From Cryptomeria japonica (lineage: Eukaryota > Streptophyta > Pinopsida > Cupressales > Cupressaceae), in the NCBI RefSeq assembly GCF_030272615.1, contig NC_081413.1:332792302-332856301 (forward strand): a stretch of 64,000 nt of DNA, in the 5' to 3' direction. A program made the translations under genes and the position numbers. Each line of letters begins with the position of its first letter. Position 1 is the stretch's first letter. The notes beneath the pieces are model-generated. The model was given only the letters and a program-made list of their open reading frames with translations. It did no database searches and had not been told where the DNA came from. Of the stretch, positions 45,757 through 57,291 are shown piece by piece.

Positions 45757-46829
45757 ATTTTTAAACTTGTCATTTGGTTCAAAAAACCTGATTTTGGCTT
45801 GACGAGTGAAAAAGTAAAAAAATAAAACTTGTAGTTTGCTCCAAAAAACTTGAATTTGCCTTGTAAGTGAAAAAGTGAAAAATAAAACTTGCTATTTGGT
45901 TCAAAAAACCCGATTTTGGCCTAGTGAGTGAAAAAGTGCATTTTAGAACTTGTCATTTGTTCTAAAAAACCCGATTTTCATTCCCTTATGCATTTCGAAC
46001 TTGTCTTTTGCTCCAAGAAACCCGAAATGCAAGGGAAAAAACGATTTTTGACCATTTCAAGGCAAATTTTGTGGAGAAATTGTTGGAGGAAGGAGGCGTT
46101 TTGGTTTGCCATCCTATCTTCATGCATTCTTGGACATCTTTCACGCCATTTGGAGGATACATTTGCTGGTTTTTTTGCCCTAAATCAGCAACCACGTTTT
46201 TCTTTAATGCCACATTTTGAGGGGTTAAATCTTTAACAAACTGCAAACTCCTAAATCGTTTTGCCCTTTCTCACCTAGGCGTGGAGTTTGGGAGGAGTTT
46301 TAAGCCATTTAATGATGCCCTCCAAATATGCAACAAGTGCCACGTTTTTTCCTCCACGTGAATCATTATGGCTGCATTTTAGAAGTGTTAAATGCCACGC
46401 ATCTTCAAGAACATGGATCGTTTTAGCTTGAAGTACCAAGGCGTTGAGGTTTAAGAAGCATTCAAGCATTTTCCATGACATTTTGCTCTTGCTTGGTGCC
46501 ACGTTTTTCCATATAAGACATTTTTGCAAAAAACGTGATAAGGGTTTGGTATTCCGGATTGCTCCTTTTCACCGGTTTTGCTTCTTCATTTCAAGAATTG
46601 TTGCATTGTTGGAGAAGCATTTTGCATTTTTAAGAAAGGTATGTTTTTCTTCCTTTCTTCTTTTCATTTTATTATTTTCTTGTTTTCTTTATTTTTCGTT
46701 ATTAGTTACATCATTTTTTTTTTTTTGGAAATTTTTGTTCTTCCCCAAAAAATTTGGTTTTCATGAAAGAAATCTTCCCCTTGAAATGCAATTGTTGAAT
46801 TGCATTGTTCTTCTCAAAATTCCCTCTTA

Positions 46830-47182
46830 ACTTGTATTCGGGATTTTTAATCTCAATTACAAGTTCGCTGGAAATTTTTGTCCTTCCGCTACAATTAAGG
46901 AATTTAATTATTTTTGGTTAAAATTCCAAGCTTGAAAAGTGTGAAATACACCTCCCTTGCAAATTCGGGTTTTAAAAACTGGATTACATGTTGAAGAGTT
47001 CTTCCCATTTTCATAAAAATGACTTTCCCGGATATTCCCGTTTCTATATATTCACGTTCCCCATATTCGTACTTTCCATTTCCATCATTTCCCGCAAGTC
47101 AGAATCTCATTTTTCATCCATTTCTCCATTTTCGAATTTACAAGTGTACTTGTATTCGGGTTTTAAAACCTCGATTGCATGT
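46830..47182. repeat. Second cluster of X palindromes, just before the ORF (copy C)
   Basis: Dyads at 46830-46864 (ACTTGTATTCGGGATT ... TTACAAGT), 46957-46990 (CTTGCAAATTCGGGTTTTAA ... ACATG) and 47148-47182 (ACTTGTATTCGGGTTTTAAA ... TTGCATGTA). They would lie in the 5' untranslated leader of an X mRNA. Confidence 0.8.
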
Positions 47183-47334
47183 ATGTCCTTTCCAACTTGT
47201 ATACTTGCGAAAATTTTCCCAAGATCCGAAATTGGTCAAAGTCAAGATTTTCCCGTTTTTCCATATCTCCCCTCTTCCTCTCACAAAACCGTAAAATTCA
47301 AAGATCAAAGTTTTACCCATTTAAAGAAGGAAGA

Positions 47335-50300
47335 ATGATATTTGCAGCTGATTATGATGTTGCCTTAACTCTTTTAAGTCTTCATCACAGCATTCCAGGT
47401 TCACAATCAATGTCAGATTCGCCGGTATTGCCAACTCCAAAGAAAATGAAATACAAATATGATAAATACCAGAATGAGGTTGCACCTTTCCAGGTTTCTT
47501 CTCCTTTGGATCGCATCAGGGACACGAAAACAGGGCACGTTGATATGGCAGAATTCATTCACAGGGTAGAAGATCCACAGGATAACAACTTGCAGCGGCT
47601 GTTGGACAGCCATATCCATCATGCATCTTCTTTCCCAGTGGCTGCCCTAGAACCTGAGTTCATTCTTGCATGCGCCCATCATTTTGACAAAGAGTCAAGA
47701 GTCATCAAAAATGATGATGGTGAAGCTATAATTCGTCTTGATGCAGATACAATCGAGAAGGTCTTCAAAATACCTCCTGCACCTGTTTATATGGAAATCA
47801 CCAAAGAAAGTGCAGCAGAGTATTATGTGAAAAGGGAAAAAGATTGCAAGCCACACATCAATAGATGGATCCAAGAGCCTCGTCCTTCCTTCTCAAGATG
47901 GGCAAAGTTGTACCGTTGTGATTTCAAGTGGGAGATAGGAGACACCATCACTCTTCTGAGCAGGATGATGGGCCTTGAGCACTCTAATGTCTTTGAGCCA
48001 TGGATGTATCAATTCATTATGTTCATACGGCAGTCGCATCACATTTCATGGGGTGAAATCATCAGCGATGCTTTGTGCGAACAACTTGCAGCAGTTCCTA
48101 CCACTATGACCTTCTTCATGAATTCTTATTTGGTATATTTAGCAGCGTCACTTAGACACTTTCCAGGTCTTTCTACCAAGGGTGATCGCTCGCTTATACT
48201 AGTTTGGGAATATTATGATCAGTTGCCATTGAAACCTAGCAAACTGCATTTCAGAAGAGTCCAAGATGCATTCTTCGGATATTTCATGTGTCAGTTTGAC
48301 GTGGATCTCAGAAACAAAAGAGTATCAGATGAGGCATGAGTCTAGGTGTCTGAGTATGGGTGTTTATTCCTGCAATTTCCCACCTTCACCTATCTGAGGA
48401 TTGGATGCTATGATGGACAGCCATACATGCTTCCAAGATACCCAACCGATAAGATAATTCTTATGGAGTTGGGATGACAGATCATGGCTGTTCATACTTT
48501 TCAGTCTGCTAGACACAAGGTTGGAATGGGGATCTCTAGCACAAACCCATTGAAAATTAGTCGATACTCCCTTGTCACATCTGTGAAGGCTAAGGCCATG
48601 GAGGTTGAATTGCAGGAAATCAAGCTTAAGAGGTTCAAACCTAGAGCTGATTTTGATTATAGAGGTATGAAGGAGAAGATCAAGAAATCCTTTGTGCATG
48701 TTCATCGCATTGAAGACATCTGGGTAGATCTCCGCATGGAAGTCGAAGTTCTGAAGATGGATTACTGCAGGCTCACTATTGAGCAAATTGTTGACTTGAA
48801 CTTGGCGGATATCCCACAAGGGACGATCGATGACGGGCATATACTTGATCCTGAATACATTTCACGAAGGGTTGAGGAAGCTCCACTTCCTTTGATCCAA
48901 TGGTCACACAAGGAGTGCGTCTCCATCCTTGACAGATTTCAGCCTATCTTGGCCAACACTAACGCATGGCTGAAAAGTAATGCTGTTAGACTTATCAAAA
49001 TTAAGGTTGGTAACGAAGATGATTCTACAGGGCCTCTTGGATGGAAGTCTGAGATTCAGATTGATAACAAAGAGGGTGCTTCATCTTCAGGTACAAGGAT
49101 CAAGTTACGAGTTAGTCGTGCAGTAGTGCTTCCTCCTGAGGAGACGACTACTCGTGGGAAGGAGAAATCACGGTTCCATGTTTGGGTGATCGATCTAGAT
49201 AATCCAGAAGAGGGGCAGCAATCTGACGATGCGCCTAGATCTCCAGTTTCAGACTCGCCTCACGAGGTCATTCCTCCAGTTTCCATTGAGACGCCTCTTT
49301 CTCCTCTTGATTTGCTCATAGATGAGTCTCCTCAGAATGCAGTTCCCATTTCAGCATACGAGCCTTCTCCTGATCAACAACGAGAAAGTGTGTTGAAAGT
49401 TCCTGAAGATAATCCCACTTGCATTCAGTTATCAGAAATTGATACTTCCACTTCTCGTTTTGAAGAATTCATGAGGCAATCTTCATATCCATTCGTAACT
49501 GAGCAAACGGTGGTCGCTATTCAAACAGATATTCCTCCTAGGGTGACCACGGTAATTCAAACAGAAACTGCTTCTCCTTTGCCTACAGCTGCTACTGGAA
49601 GTGAGTTGATGACTTTGCCTCCATGGCTTAGTTCTTTCACCCCGAAAAGAAAGAAGCAAGAGATCTCACCTGATGCCTTTGACTACCAGCAACTCAAACA
49701 GTCCAGATCCAAAGTTGCTAAGAAGGCGAAGACTATCTCTAGGGTAACTGTTGATAGCAACAAGATGAAAGTAGCTGAAATTGTGGAACCTATTGCAGAT
49801 AAACCACTTGATGAAATGTCAGCTGCTGATTATAAGGTCACAAGGGTAGAATTGGGCAAGCAAACACATGAGGTCATTAAACATGATGGTCATTTTTCTG
49901 TTGCTTCACTAGTGCAGAGGTGTGACGATCTCCTTGCAAAGAAAGACAAGCTAGAAGAAGAAAACCGACAGCTCATGGCAGCCATTCATAAAATCACAAA
50001 ACCTGCTGCTGAAGGGAGTAACTCCATAGGTTCTTCTGGTTCCCAAGAATCGATTCGTGGAGTGGAAAGGGCTGCTCAGAAAGTACAAGCACTGGATTCT
50101 TGGGTTGATCAGCTTCATGATCAATGTGTACAAGTGGTAAAAGACATTTTTCAAATAATGTCTAAGTTGGAAACCATTGAGGAGAAACTGGATCAGACTT
50201 CTAACACTTTCAAAAAGAATCTGGAAAGTGTTGAGAAAAGTCTGGCAATCTGGCGTACCATGCCCCAACAACAGCTGAGCATTTTGCAGGAGCACGCCAT

Positions 50301-50766
50301 CATCTCTTCTAGGGTCATGTACTTGGAATTTGAGGAACTCATGGAAAAGAAGACCCTTGTTCTTAAATCCCTCATTGAGGAGATCAGTGATGCAAGGAGA
50401 TTCCGGGATGAAGTCTATCGAGGTATTGTCTCACATTGTGAAAGGGCCTCTTGCAATATAGTAAGTCGGGATGGAGAGCTTATTCTAGAAGAAGAGGTTC
50501 TTGCTGATTTACAGATGAGGATTCATAGTGAATGGAGGAGTGAACAATTCTTGGCAGCTTCAATTCAATCATTAACGAAACACCAAGCCTTTTTGCATGA
50601 GATCCAGTCTATCCTGGATAAAGACAATTCCGCACTCCTCCGCTGTCACGACACTATTGTGAAGACTATGGTTGTTGCTAAGAACACCCATGAACCGAAT
50701 CCTGAGGAACTACAAGCGAGCATCCGGAAATTTCAAAGATTCTAGTCTTCACAAAATGCAACTTAA
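47335..50766 (+). pseudogene. X ORF, copy C: same 1144-codon gene with four nonsense codons
   Basis: ATG 47335 to TAA 50764-50766 is exactly the length of the copy B gene, with no insertion or deletion that changes the frame. In-frame stops are TGA 48337-48339 (TGG in B), TAG 48343-48345 (AAG in B), TGA 48475-48477 (AGA in B) and TAG 50743-50745, eight codons from the end. An in-frame ATG 156 bp upstream (47179) is open too, but A and X0 support 47335. The block order is as described for copy B. B and C are very similar through both the coding and the flanking regions. Confidence 0.88.
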
Positions 50767-51074
50767 GTATTTTTCAACACTTAGTTGAATTTTCCCTCTT
50801 TTGTAATCTTTAGTTGTAATTTTGTTTTGACAAGTTACATGTAAAAGTATTTTTGTAAAACGCAAGTTACACATTACTTGCACTTTTGTAATTACATGTA
50901 AGGCAACTACAAGTTGTGTACGATTAGGACTGTAGTTAGAATAAGTCTTAGTTAGTTAGAGTAACTCTTAGTTAGTTAATGAAGTCTCAGTTATTTATTG
51001 AATGAGTCTTGATGGTTGAGAGAATCTCTCAAGTTAGTTAGGATCCTCCCACCTTTTTCTCAAGGCTTCTCTTC

Positions 51075-51082
51075 TATAAATA
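51075..51082 (+). promoter_or_regulatory. TATA box conserved near the 3' end of X (copy C)
   Basis: TATAAATA, 309 bp after the ORF stop and 796 bp before the 3' terminus. It is the third copy with this box at the same place, within a conserved CTATAAATA context. Confidence 0.6.
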
Positions 51083-51149
51083 CTTGAGAGGTCCATTGTA
51101 AATATATCTTTTTGGAAAGCAAGCAAAAACTCTGCCAAATTTACAGCAA

Positions 51150-51620
51150 GAAGTCTTTGAGCTTATGTATGTGGATTGAAAGTTTTTGAAGAATAATAAA
51201 GAAGGATTACTCAAGTTTTAAGTCTTTTAGCTATATGTTTGAGTTTGAATCTTTTATTTCTTCTATGCCAAGTGTTTCTAAAGGAGCTTAGTCCAATTTG
51301 ATTTGAAGTCTTTGAGCTGCAAGTAGAGAAGATTAATTAAAATAGGAAAATCTCTAGAAGGAGCAGCAAGTCTTTGAGCTTGCATCTATTCTTGAGGAAA
51401 ATTACTGTTTGATAAGAAATAGCAGCAAGTCTTTGAGCTTGCATTAGTTCTTCTCTTTGTGTTAAAAGAATAGATTATTCCAGTCTTTGAGCTGTTATCT
51501 TTTATTCATTGTAAAAATTTAATATAGCAAAAGGTAGATAGGACTTCCAATAGTCAAGTCTTTTAGCTTGATATTGCTGTCCTGTCTCGAAGGAAGTGAC
51601 GGAAGTCTTTGCGCTTTCAG
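51150..51620 (+). repeat. Phased AAGTCTTTGAGCT repeats (copy C)
   Basis: Units near 51152, 51224 (TTTTAGCT variant), 51308, 51369, 51428, 51482, 51557 (TTTTAGCT variant) and 51604 (TTTGCGCT variant). Spacing is about 47-84 bp, mean near 65. If the TATA box is used, the array starts about 75 bp downstream of it, so it would lie in the 5' leader of that transcript. Confidence 0.88.
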
Positions 51621-51821
51621 GAAACTTCATTTCCTTTCTCTTATTTTACTTGGAAGTGGTTACTGCTGTTATTCAATCGCTATCCTTTTCTGTGAAGAGA
51701 AAAGGATATTGTCTTTCTTGAAAAAAGAAGAAAGATTGTTGTCCCATCCCATTTTATTTTCCAAGTTGTAGTTAGATAGGGGGAGCCTTCCGTTAATTAG
51801 GAGAGTTTTTACTCGTGTGCT

Positions 51822-51876
51822 TTGGTTGAAACCACAATTTTGTATATTTCCCCAAGTGTACAAAATTTTCAACCAA
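51822..51876 (+). repeat. Terminal hairpin at the 3' end of X (copy C)
   Basis: TTGGTTGAA (51822-51830) and AATTTTGTA (51836-51844) pair with TACAAAATT (51859-51867) and TTTTCAACCAA ending at 51876. The same hairpin is at 14739-14794 in copy A and 19179-19234 in copy B. It ends two bases from the element terminus. Confidence 0.85.
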
Positions 51877-53769
51877 CATGCACGAGCTTTCTAGGGTTTA
51901 TCAGGAGGGAATTCTTTAGTTCTGCTTATGGTTTCCTTCTAGTTTCCAACTTTTTTTTAGTTAGGGTTTTGTTGTTTGGATGATGTAGTTCTACTGAGCT
52001 TTCCAAGCTCTCTCTTTGGGTGCGAAGATCATGTTTTGCAGAGCAGTATTTCTTGACTTACTATTTTTAGTAAGTGGCTATGTTCATCATTTCTATTTTT
52101 AGCAGCCTCAGATAGGGTCCTGACTCAGCACAGTTCAGTGGTCTTCATCGCACAACTTCATCCTTGATTTTGGTATTGATTAGTATTGGAGTTATAAGTT
52201 CTTTAATTAAATATTAATTCCTTATCCTAAGGTTTAATATTTAATTATTTTATTACTGATTATTTGTATTGTGGGCAACTTAGGGGAAAATATTTATCTG
52301 CCATCTATATTGTTATTTTCCTAAGTTAGGCGTTGAAATTTGAAGAATGCCTTAAGTTATTGTTTGAGGACTTAGGCAAGTTCGAACTTGTCTAGTTATT
52401 GATTAAAGACAACCTGGGTGCCCACTTTGGTAATGAAATGAAATGTAAATTGGACGCCATGTGATAGCGAAATGAAATGCAATGAGATTTGGGTGAATTT
52501 GGAAGCAATTAGATTTGAATTTCAGAGGGAAAAATCTATAAATACAGGTGCTTGGCCTCTCATTTGGTATCTTATGAAATTGCATTGTTATGCTACCAGT
52601 TTGGCGATTGAAATCTGAGCTTCGAAGTGTGGCTTCCTATCTAAGTTTTAGTTTCGTACTTGGGAGATAGTACCTAGCTGTGTTTCTTGTATTTCCAGAG
52701 TTGTTAGAGAGTGTTTTGCAGATTGTGGAGTGTTTTTGTGTGGTTTTGGAGTGTTTTCTTGCTGCTGGTCGCGGAGTTGCTGAAACTGAATTTCATTCAT
52801 ACCTCTTGGCCGAGTGAACCAATTATTCAAGGTATTGGCTCTATCGAATCGTGGTACAAAGGTGATATTGTCTACAAATTTATAGCTGCTGGTTTGGAGA
52901 GATGGAATTTTAAGAGAAAATCGTACCACCTAGCTGGTCGTACCATTCAAAAGGTGCATTGGGATGCGTGCTGCTGTTTGGAGGTGTCTAGATTGCAGTT
53001 TCGGTGATCTAGAATCATCGTCTAGGTTATACCTTCCATTTGCATTTGACTTGGTGTGTTTCAGTCTTAGTTTGAGTGAGTTATGATCTTTTTGGTATTG
53101 CCGGTTGAGAATAATTATGTGTATTGACTTCAGATTTTCAGTTCAGCAGTAGTGGCTTATGTGAGTTATTTTGATGGTTATTCATTGTAATCTGTATTGG
53201 ATATCATCTGGAATCTTCTCCTTCTATTTTGTAAGGTTAAGTAGTAGTACTACTAACCATTTCTAGAATGTTGCTTGCCCACTGCATAAGTGGAAGATTC
53301 TGGCTTAACTGCCTTCTTGCTTTATAATTCAGTTATGAAGTTCAATCCTCCCACTGAGTAAGTGGTTGAGTTATTTTATGTTTGTAATGGTCCTCCCACT
53401 GAATAAGCGGTCAAGTTGAGCTTTTGATGTGATTCAGTCCTTCCGCTGAAACATTGCAGTTGAGTGATTTGTGTCTTGGTGTGTTGTTTTCTTGACTGGT
53501 TTACCGCCAAGTTTCTTGTTTACCTACTGGATAAGCGGAAGGGGCTGGCTTGCCACCCATTATTGTATTCATCTTTCAGTTGGTTTATTGTGCTAACAAT
53601 TCCCGGAACACCGTATGCTCTCACCCTCTTAGATTGGGCTCTCGGTGAACAAAAGGTGAAAGGGTTCCTTTCAGTTATTCTGGATTATTTCTCTAACCTT
53701 GACGAGTTACTGTGTTTGCTTTCTAAATCTTATTGCAAAAATTAAAAAAATTTATTGGGGATATTACAG

Positions 53770-53781
53770 TGGTATCAGAGC
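53770..53781 (+). promoter_or_regulatory. Primer-binding site of element G
   Basis: TGGTATCAGAGC, two bases after the LTR end. Perfect initiator-Met tRNA type. Confidence 0.92.
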
Positions 53782-53827
53782 TGGTTTTCCTACCAGCTCG
53801 TGAATTCAGAATGATTAGAGTTCTCCA

Positions 53828-54231
53828 TGATTGACAAAGATGTCCATTACTACAAGAAAGAATAAAGAAGACAACAGTGTCAGTTTCTTGCAGTGTCAAT
53901 AGAGGAAACCTTTTCAGAGGTTTTGAGAAACAAAGAGAAAGTAGTTGATTAAGTGGATTCAGTGGCAGAGAGAATATTTGGTCAGAATGATGCAAATGTG
54001 GCTGTGGAAAGAGTCGAGAAGAAGTTTGACACCATGATGAACATGATCTCCCAGTTGCTAGCTACTATGACTCAGAATCCTAGTGGAGGTCATAATCAAA
54101 ATCAAAACACCAATGATCACAATGCTAGCACCTCTAACAATCTAGGAGGTAATGGGAATGCTAGCAATCATAGCAGTAACAATGGTGGAATGCCGGTTGG
54201 TTCGATGTCAAGACCCTTGCAGTCTGTTTTC
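53828..54231 (+). pseudogene. Element G gag, N-terminal part
   Basis: ATG 53828 opens a chain related to the E gag start (EETFSEVLRN, then KKFDTMMNMISQLLATMTQN and an Asn-rich linker NNLGGNGNASNHSSNNGG). A stop near 53864, one near 53948 and a frame change before 53953 break it. It is cut at 54231 by the LTR H. The uninterrupted GCTAGCACCTC at 54124-54134 corresponds to the site where element D sits in E. Confidence 0.8.
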
Positions 54232-56387
54232 TGTAATGTCCCCTTAAGTTAACACTTAGGAAATAGGGACAATTAACTTGCAAAATCAATTGCAAGAGAC
54301 TTCTCTCCTTAAAGTCTTACTTAACACTAAGAATGACGATCTATGATACCATTTATGAATGTTAATATTATATATTTGATGACAATATCACTGCTATCAC
54401 TAATTTGACAATTGGATATATGCAAGGTGATTAAGTCTATATATATAGAGAATACCAAGATTATCTTGATAATATGTATAATCTGCAAATGACAATATAT
54501 AGATTGGATATTGATCTCTGCTATATTTAATATGATTTTAGGGGTTATGCAAAGTTAAGATATTCCAATCTATAGATTTTATGAAGTTATGCAATGAATC
54601 TCCTTCCGACTTGCTGAATTGTCTTTGAGAATATGCAAGGGCATTTTGTGTTGTTTCTGAATATCACTTTTGAATTATGCAACCTGATTATGCCAAAGGC
54701 AAAATGCTCTAATGAGCAGATCCAAATAAGATACAAGAATAAACAAAGACAAATTCAATTATTCTCTGATTTGCGGGTTGATACTCTTTTATATTTATTG
54801 GAGCAAATGGTTGTATCTTCTTGAAATGGCTAAACCGATTCTCTAATTCAATCGCACTCTTCCTTTAATTAGTGATCACAGGCAACTTTAACTGATAATT
54901 AATATTCCCTAAGGTTGGCGACTCTTGTATTTGCCAAGTCATTAATTTCTTTATTGCTGTTGACATTAGTTGTTACTACTGTGTAATGTCCCTCTTCGGA
55001 TTCTAACCTTTAATTTTCTACAATATGATGGGTCTGAATTCTGCAATAAATATTGGTTCCCAATACAATGGTTGGTCAATTAGTTATCAATATGCAAATA
55101 TAGAAATTCTTGAGGGAGAGGTTGCTATCACAAGTCTGCAACTCGATAATGTCTATATGTATAGTGTTCTCAATGGATATGAATTAATAATATTTTAAGT
55201 CTATTTCATTATATACCACTGTTCTGATCATGTGTGCACATCTGATTATATTTTGTACTAAGCTTGTTCTGGATATTGGACTAATGTCGAATTATATCTC
55301 ATCGTTGCTTTGTTGGGCTATGCACATTGCCTCCGTGACACTAGAATATGAACATATAGTAACCCAGTGTTGTGCCAACCCTGGATGAGCAGGCTCTCGA
55401 CTAATATTGTCTGTCCCATAATCACTGTGGCTAGAATGCTTTCTGAGCCTATGCCTTCAGTAGTAAGTCTACGTTGATCTATGATGTCACATCTATGTTC
55501 TTAAATCCCGCTATATTCCTTGCTCAGTATATTACTCCTCTTAAGTATTTGGGGATCCGAATGGTTGCATCCTTTCGTTATATCCCTGAATCGTATCTTT
55601 TGGGTTTACGGAGTCATTAATCTAGTCGCATTCGTATTTCCTCATGACTACGTATGATCTAGACAAATTGTGTCTTGCTAATTAATTGTTGCTAATCTGT
55701 CCCTATTTGACCCTGCCTACGTTCTACGATCATGAATCCCGACAGCAAGGACTTGCGTGATTCGGTCTTCCGTAGGTTGTGATTGCCGATGACATCGTGG
55801 TGGATTCTACGTAGTGATTGATTTCGCATCGCATATTGTCCTTTTTAGCGATGATCATGGTTAGGAAGTTAAGGGTAGTGTCAATGCAATGTATATATTT
55901 ATGTCTGTGTGCTATGTCTTCTTCAACTTTGTCTCTTCTCAAAGACTTCACGAAGTTGATCAATTGCTTGTGGAGTGGGGACATGACATGAAGGGCGAAA
56001 TCAAAATGCGTAAGTTTAAAAGACACGAACTCTATTTCATGGCTTTACCACTTTATCTTAGTCTCTATGTTTCATAGTTATCTTTACTCGTATGCACTTA
56101 TCGGATATTTATTTTATCATTATTTATTTATATTACTTATATTATTATTATTTGATAAATATGAATTTAATATTAAGCAATATAAAATTTATATTAAATC
56201 TTATTTGTTATAAATAATGATCATATATAACATAAATAATAATCATAACAAATAATAATAAACATTAATACTTATATATTAGAGGAAAATCGTGAAGTCT
56301 CATAAATGAGATGATTTTCCAATATTATTAAATGTTTTAATTATCGTATTTATTTAATCACAATAATCCAAAAGAGGGGTTATTCCA
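54232..56387 (+). mobile_element. LTR H (2156 bp) inside the gag of G
   Basis: It begins TGTAATGTCCCCTTAAGTTA and ends GGGGTTATTCCA, a worn form of the GGGGATATTACA end. Gag similarity resumes right after it (PPEVEVLVVDEIRACYTEYV against PQPEVEIPTSDEIRNSYMEY in E). No clean target duplication is seen (left TTTTC, right AGGGA). A second LTR-like start, TGTAATGTCCCTCTTCGG at 54982, may mark a further nested LTR. Nothing in the stretch looks coding. Confidence 0.65.
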
Positions 56388-57291
56388 AGGGAAGCATCGC
56401 CACCTGAAGTTGAAGTCCTCGTGGTTGACGAGATACGAGCTTGTTACACGGAGTATGTATCACTCCTTGCGGAGATTAGAAATATTTTTTCTCTTGACTA
56501 GTTTATGAATCATAAGAAGAGGAGAGGAGAAAGGGGATACACAATGAGTGCTGCAAAATCCAAACGTTTGGATAGGAAGGCTGTCTTGACATATGAAGAA
56601 TGTGTGACAAAGCCTCAAGATACTCCCTCAAACTTGCATGAAATTAGAAATAATGATGATTGGTTTTGTGGAAAGAACAAAACAACAATTTTGAAGCCTA
56701 ATTCAGATTCAGTCAATGTTGGTCTTGAGACCAATGAGTTCAAGAATGAAGAGCATGATGTAGATATGTAGGTTAGAACCAATGAAGATGATTTAATTCC
56801 TGAGAGGAAATCAGACTTATCTTCACATGAGGCTGATTTTAAGAATGAAGTTAGTCATCTAGGTGAATTGGATCCTCACAACACCACTGAAAGTGATGAT
56901 AAGGATGCACAAGAGCGCTGGGACAACTATGGGATCAGTGTTGACAAGTATTATGATTCTGATTTAGATCTTGACCATAGTGGCAGTTCACTTGTTACCC
57001 TAGATCAGAATTGGATAACATCCAATAACCCATTGTATGAGATAGAAGATGGAGTATCACTTGGCTGAATTTCCCTTTGATCTAGATGAGGCTCATGAAA
57101 CAGATTGTGTTGTAAACTATGATGAGATAGTTAAGGAGGTTCTCGGAAAAGAGATAGTTCATGACACATGTTGGAAAATGGAAGCAACTGAACCTGCATA
57201 TGATTCTTACTTTCACTTCAATGAGACAGGAGGATTTTGGTTTGACCTTCTGAACAAGCTTATTCCCTTTGACTCTAATATTGTTGCTACC
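56388..57291 (+). pseudogene. Element G gag continuation fused to an unknown acidic region
   Basis: Gag similarity to E runs only to about 56530 (EYVSLLAEIRN ... FMNHKKRRGERG). From there the sequence encodes an acidic, Asp/Ser-rich chain (KPNSDSVNVGLETNEFKNEE, then NYGISVDKYYDSDLDLDHSG), with a stop at 56769-56771 and a frame change near 57050, after which it reads AETDCVV-like and FHFNETGGFWFDLLNKLIPF. This is not Gypsy gag or pol. Like the cargo of D it may be captured or fast-evolving sequence. It is cut at 57292 by LTR J. Confidence 0.5.

Larger units (their letters stand above)
45188..51883 (+). mobile_element. Element X, copy C, complete, target duplication TGCAC
   Basis: The element is 45193-51878 (6686 bp), from TGTTGTCCTC to CAACCAACA, flanked by TGCAC at 45188-45192 and 51879-51883. 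It is the only complete X copy on the plus strand. Order: terminal hairpin (45198-45226), upstream region with palindrome array, ORF 47335-50766, TATA box 51075, phased repeats 51150-51620, terminal hairpin 51822-51876. No long terminal repeats, no primer-binding site and no purine tract are seen. Confidence 0.96.
45079..53768 (+). mobile_element. LTR of element G, containing X copy C
   Basis: It begins TGTAATATCCCCTTCTCAGT at 45079 and ends GGGGATATTACA at 53768, directly before a primer-binding site. Without copy C and its 5-bp duplication it is 1999 bp. A TATAAATA box lies at 52537-52544 and the CCACTGAATAAGTGG motifs at 53278-53540. It interrupts element F, so it is younger than F. Its internal region follows, but no 3' LTR is seen. 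Confidence 0.88.

Noticed and set aside
47179-47334. Earlier in-frame ATG for the X ORF
   Set aside because: The upstream 52 codons match palindromic leader sequence and copy A supports a start at the position of 47335 (25922 in A).
45193-51878. X as a Ginger-type DNA transposon (TGTNR...YNACA ends)
   Set aside because: The ends fit, but Ginger elements make 4-bp duplications and encode an integrase-like DDE transposase; here duplications are 5 bp and no such domain is seen.
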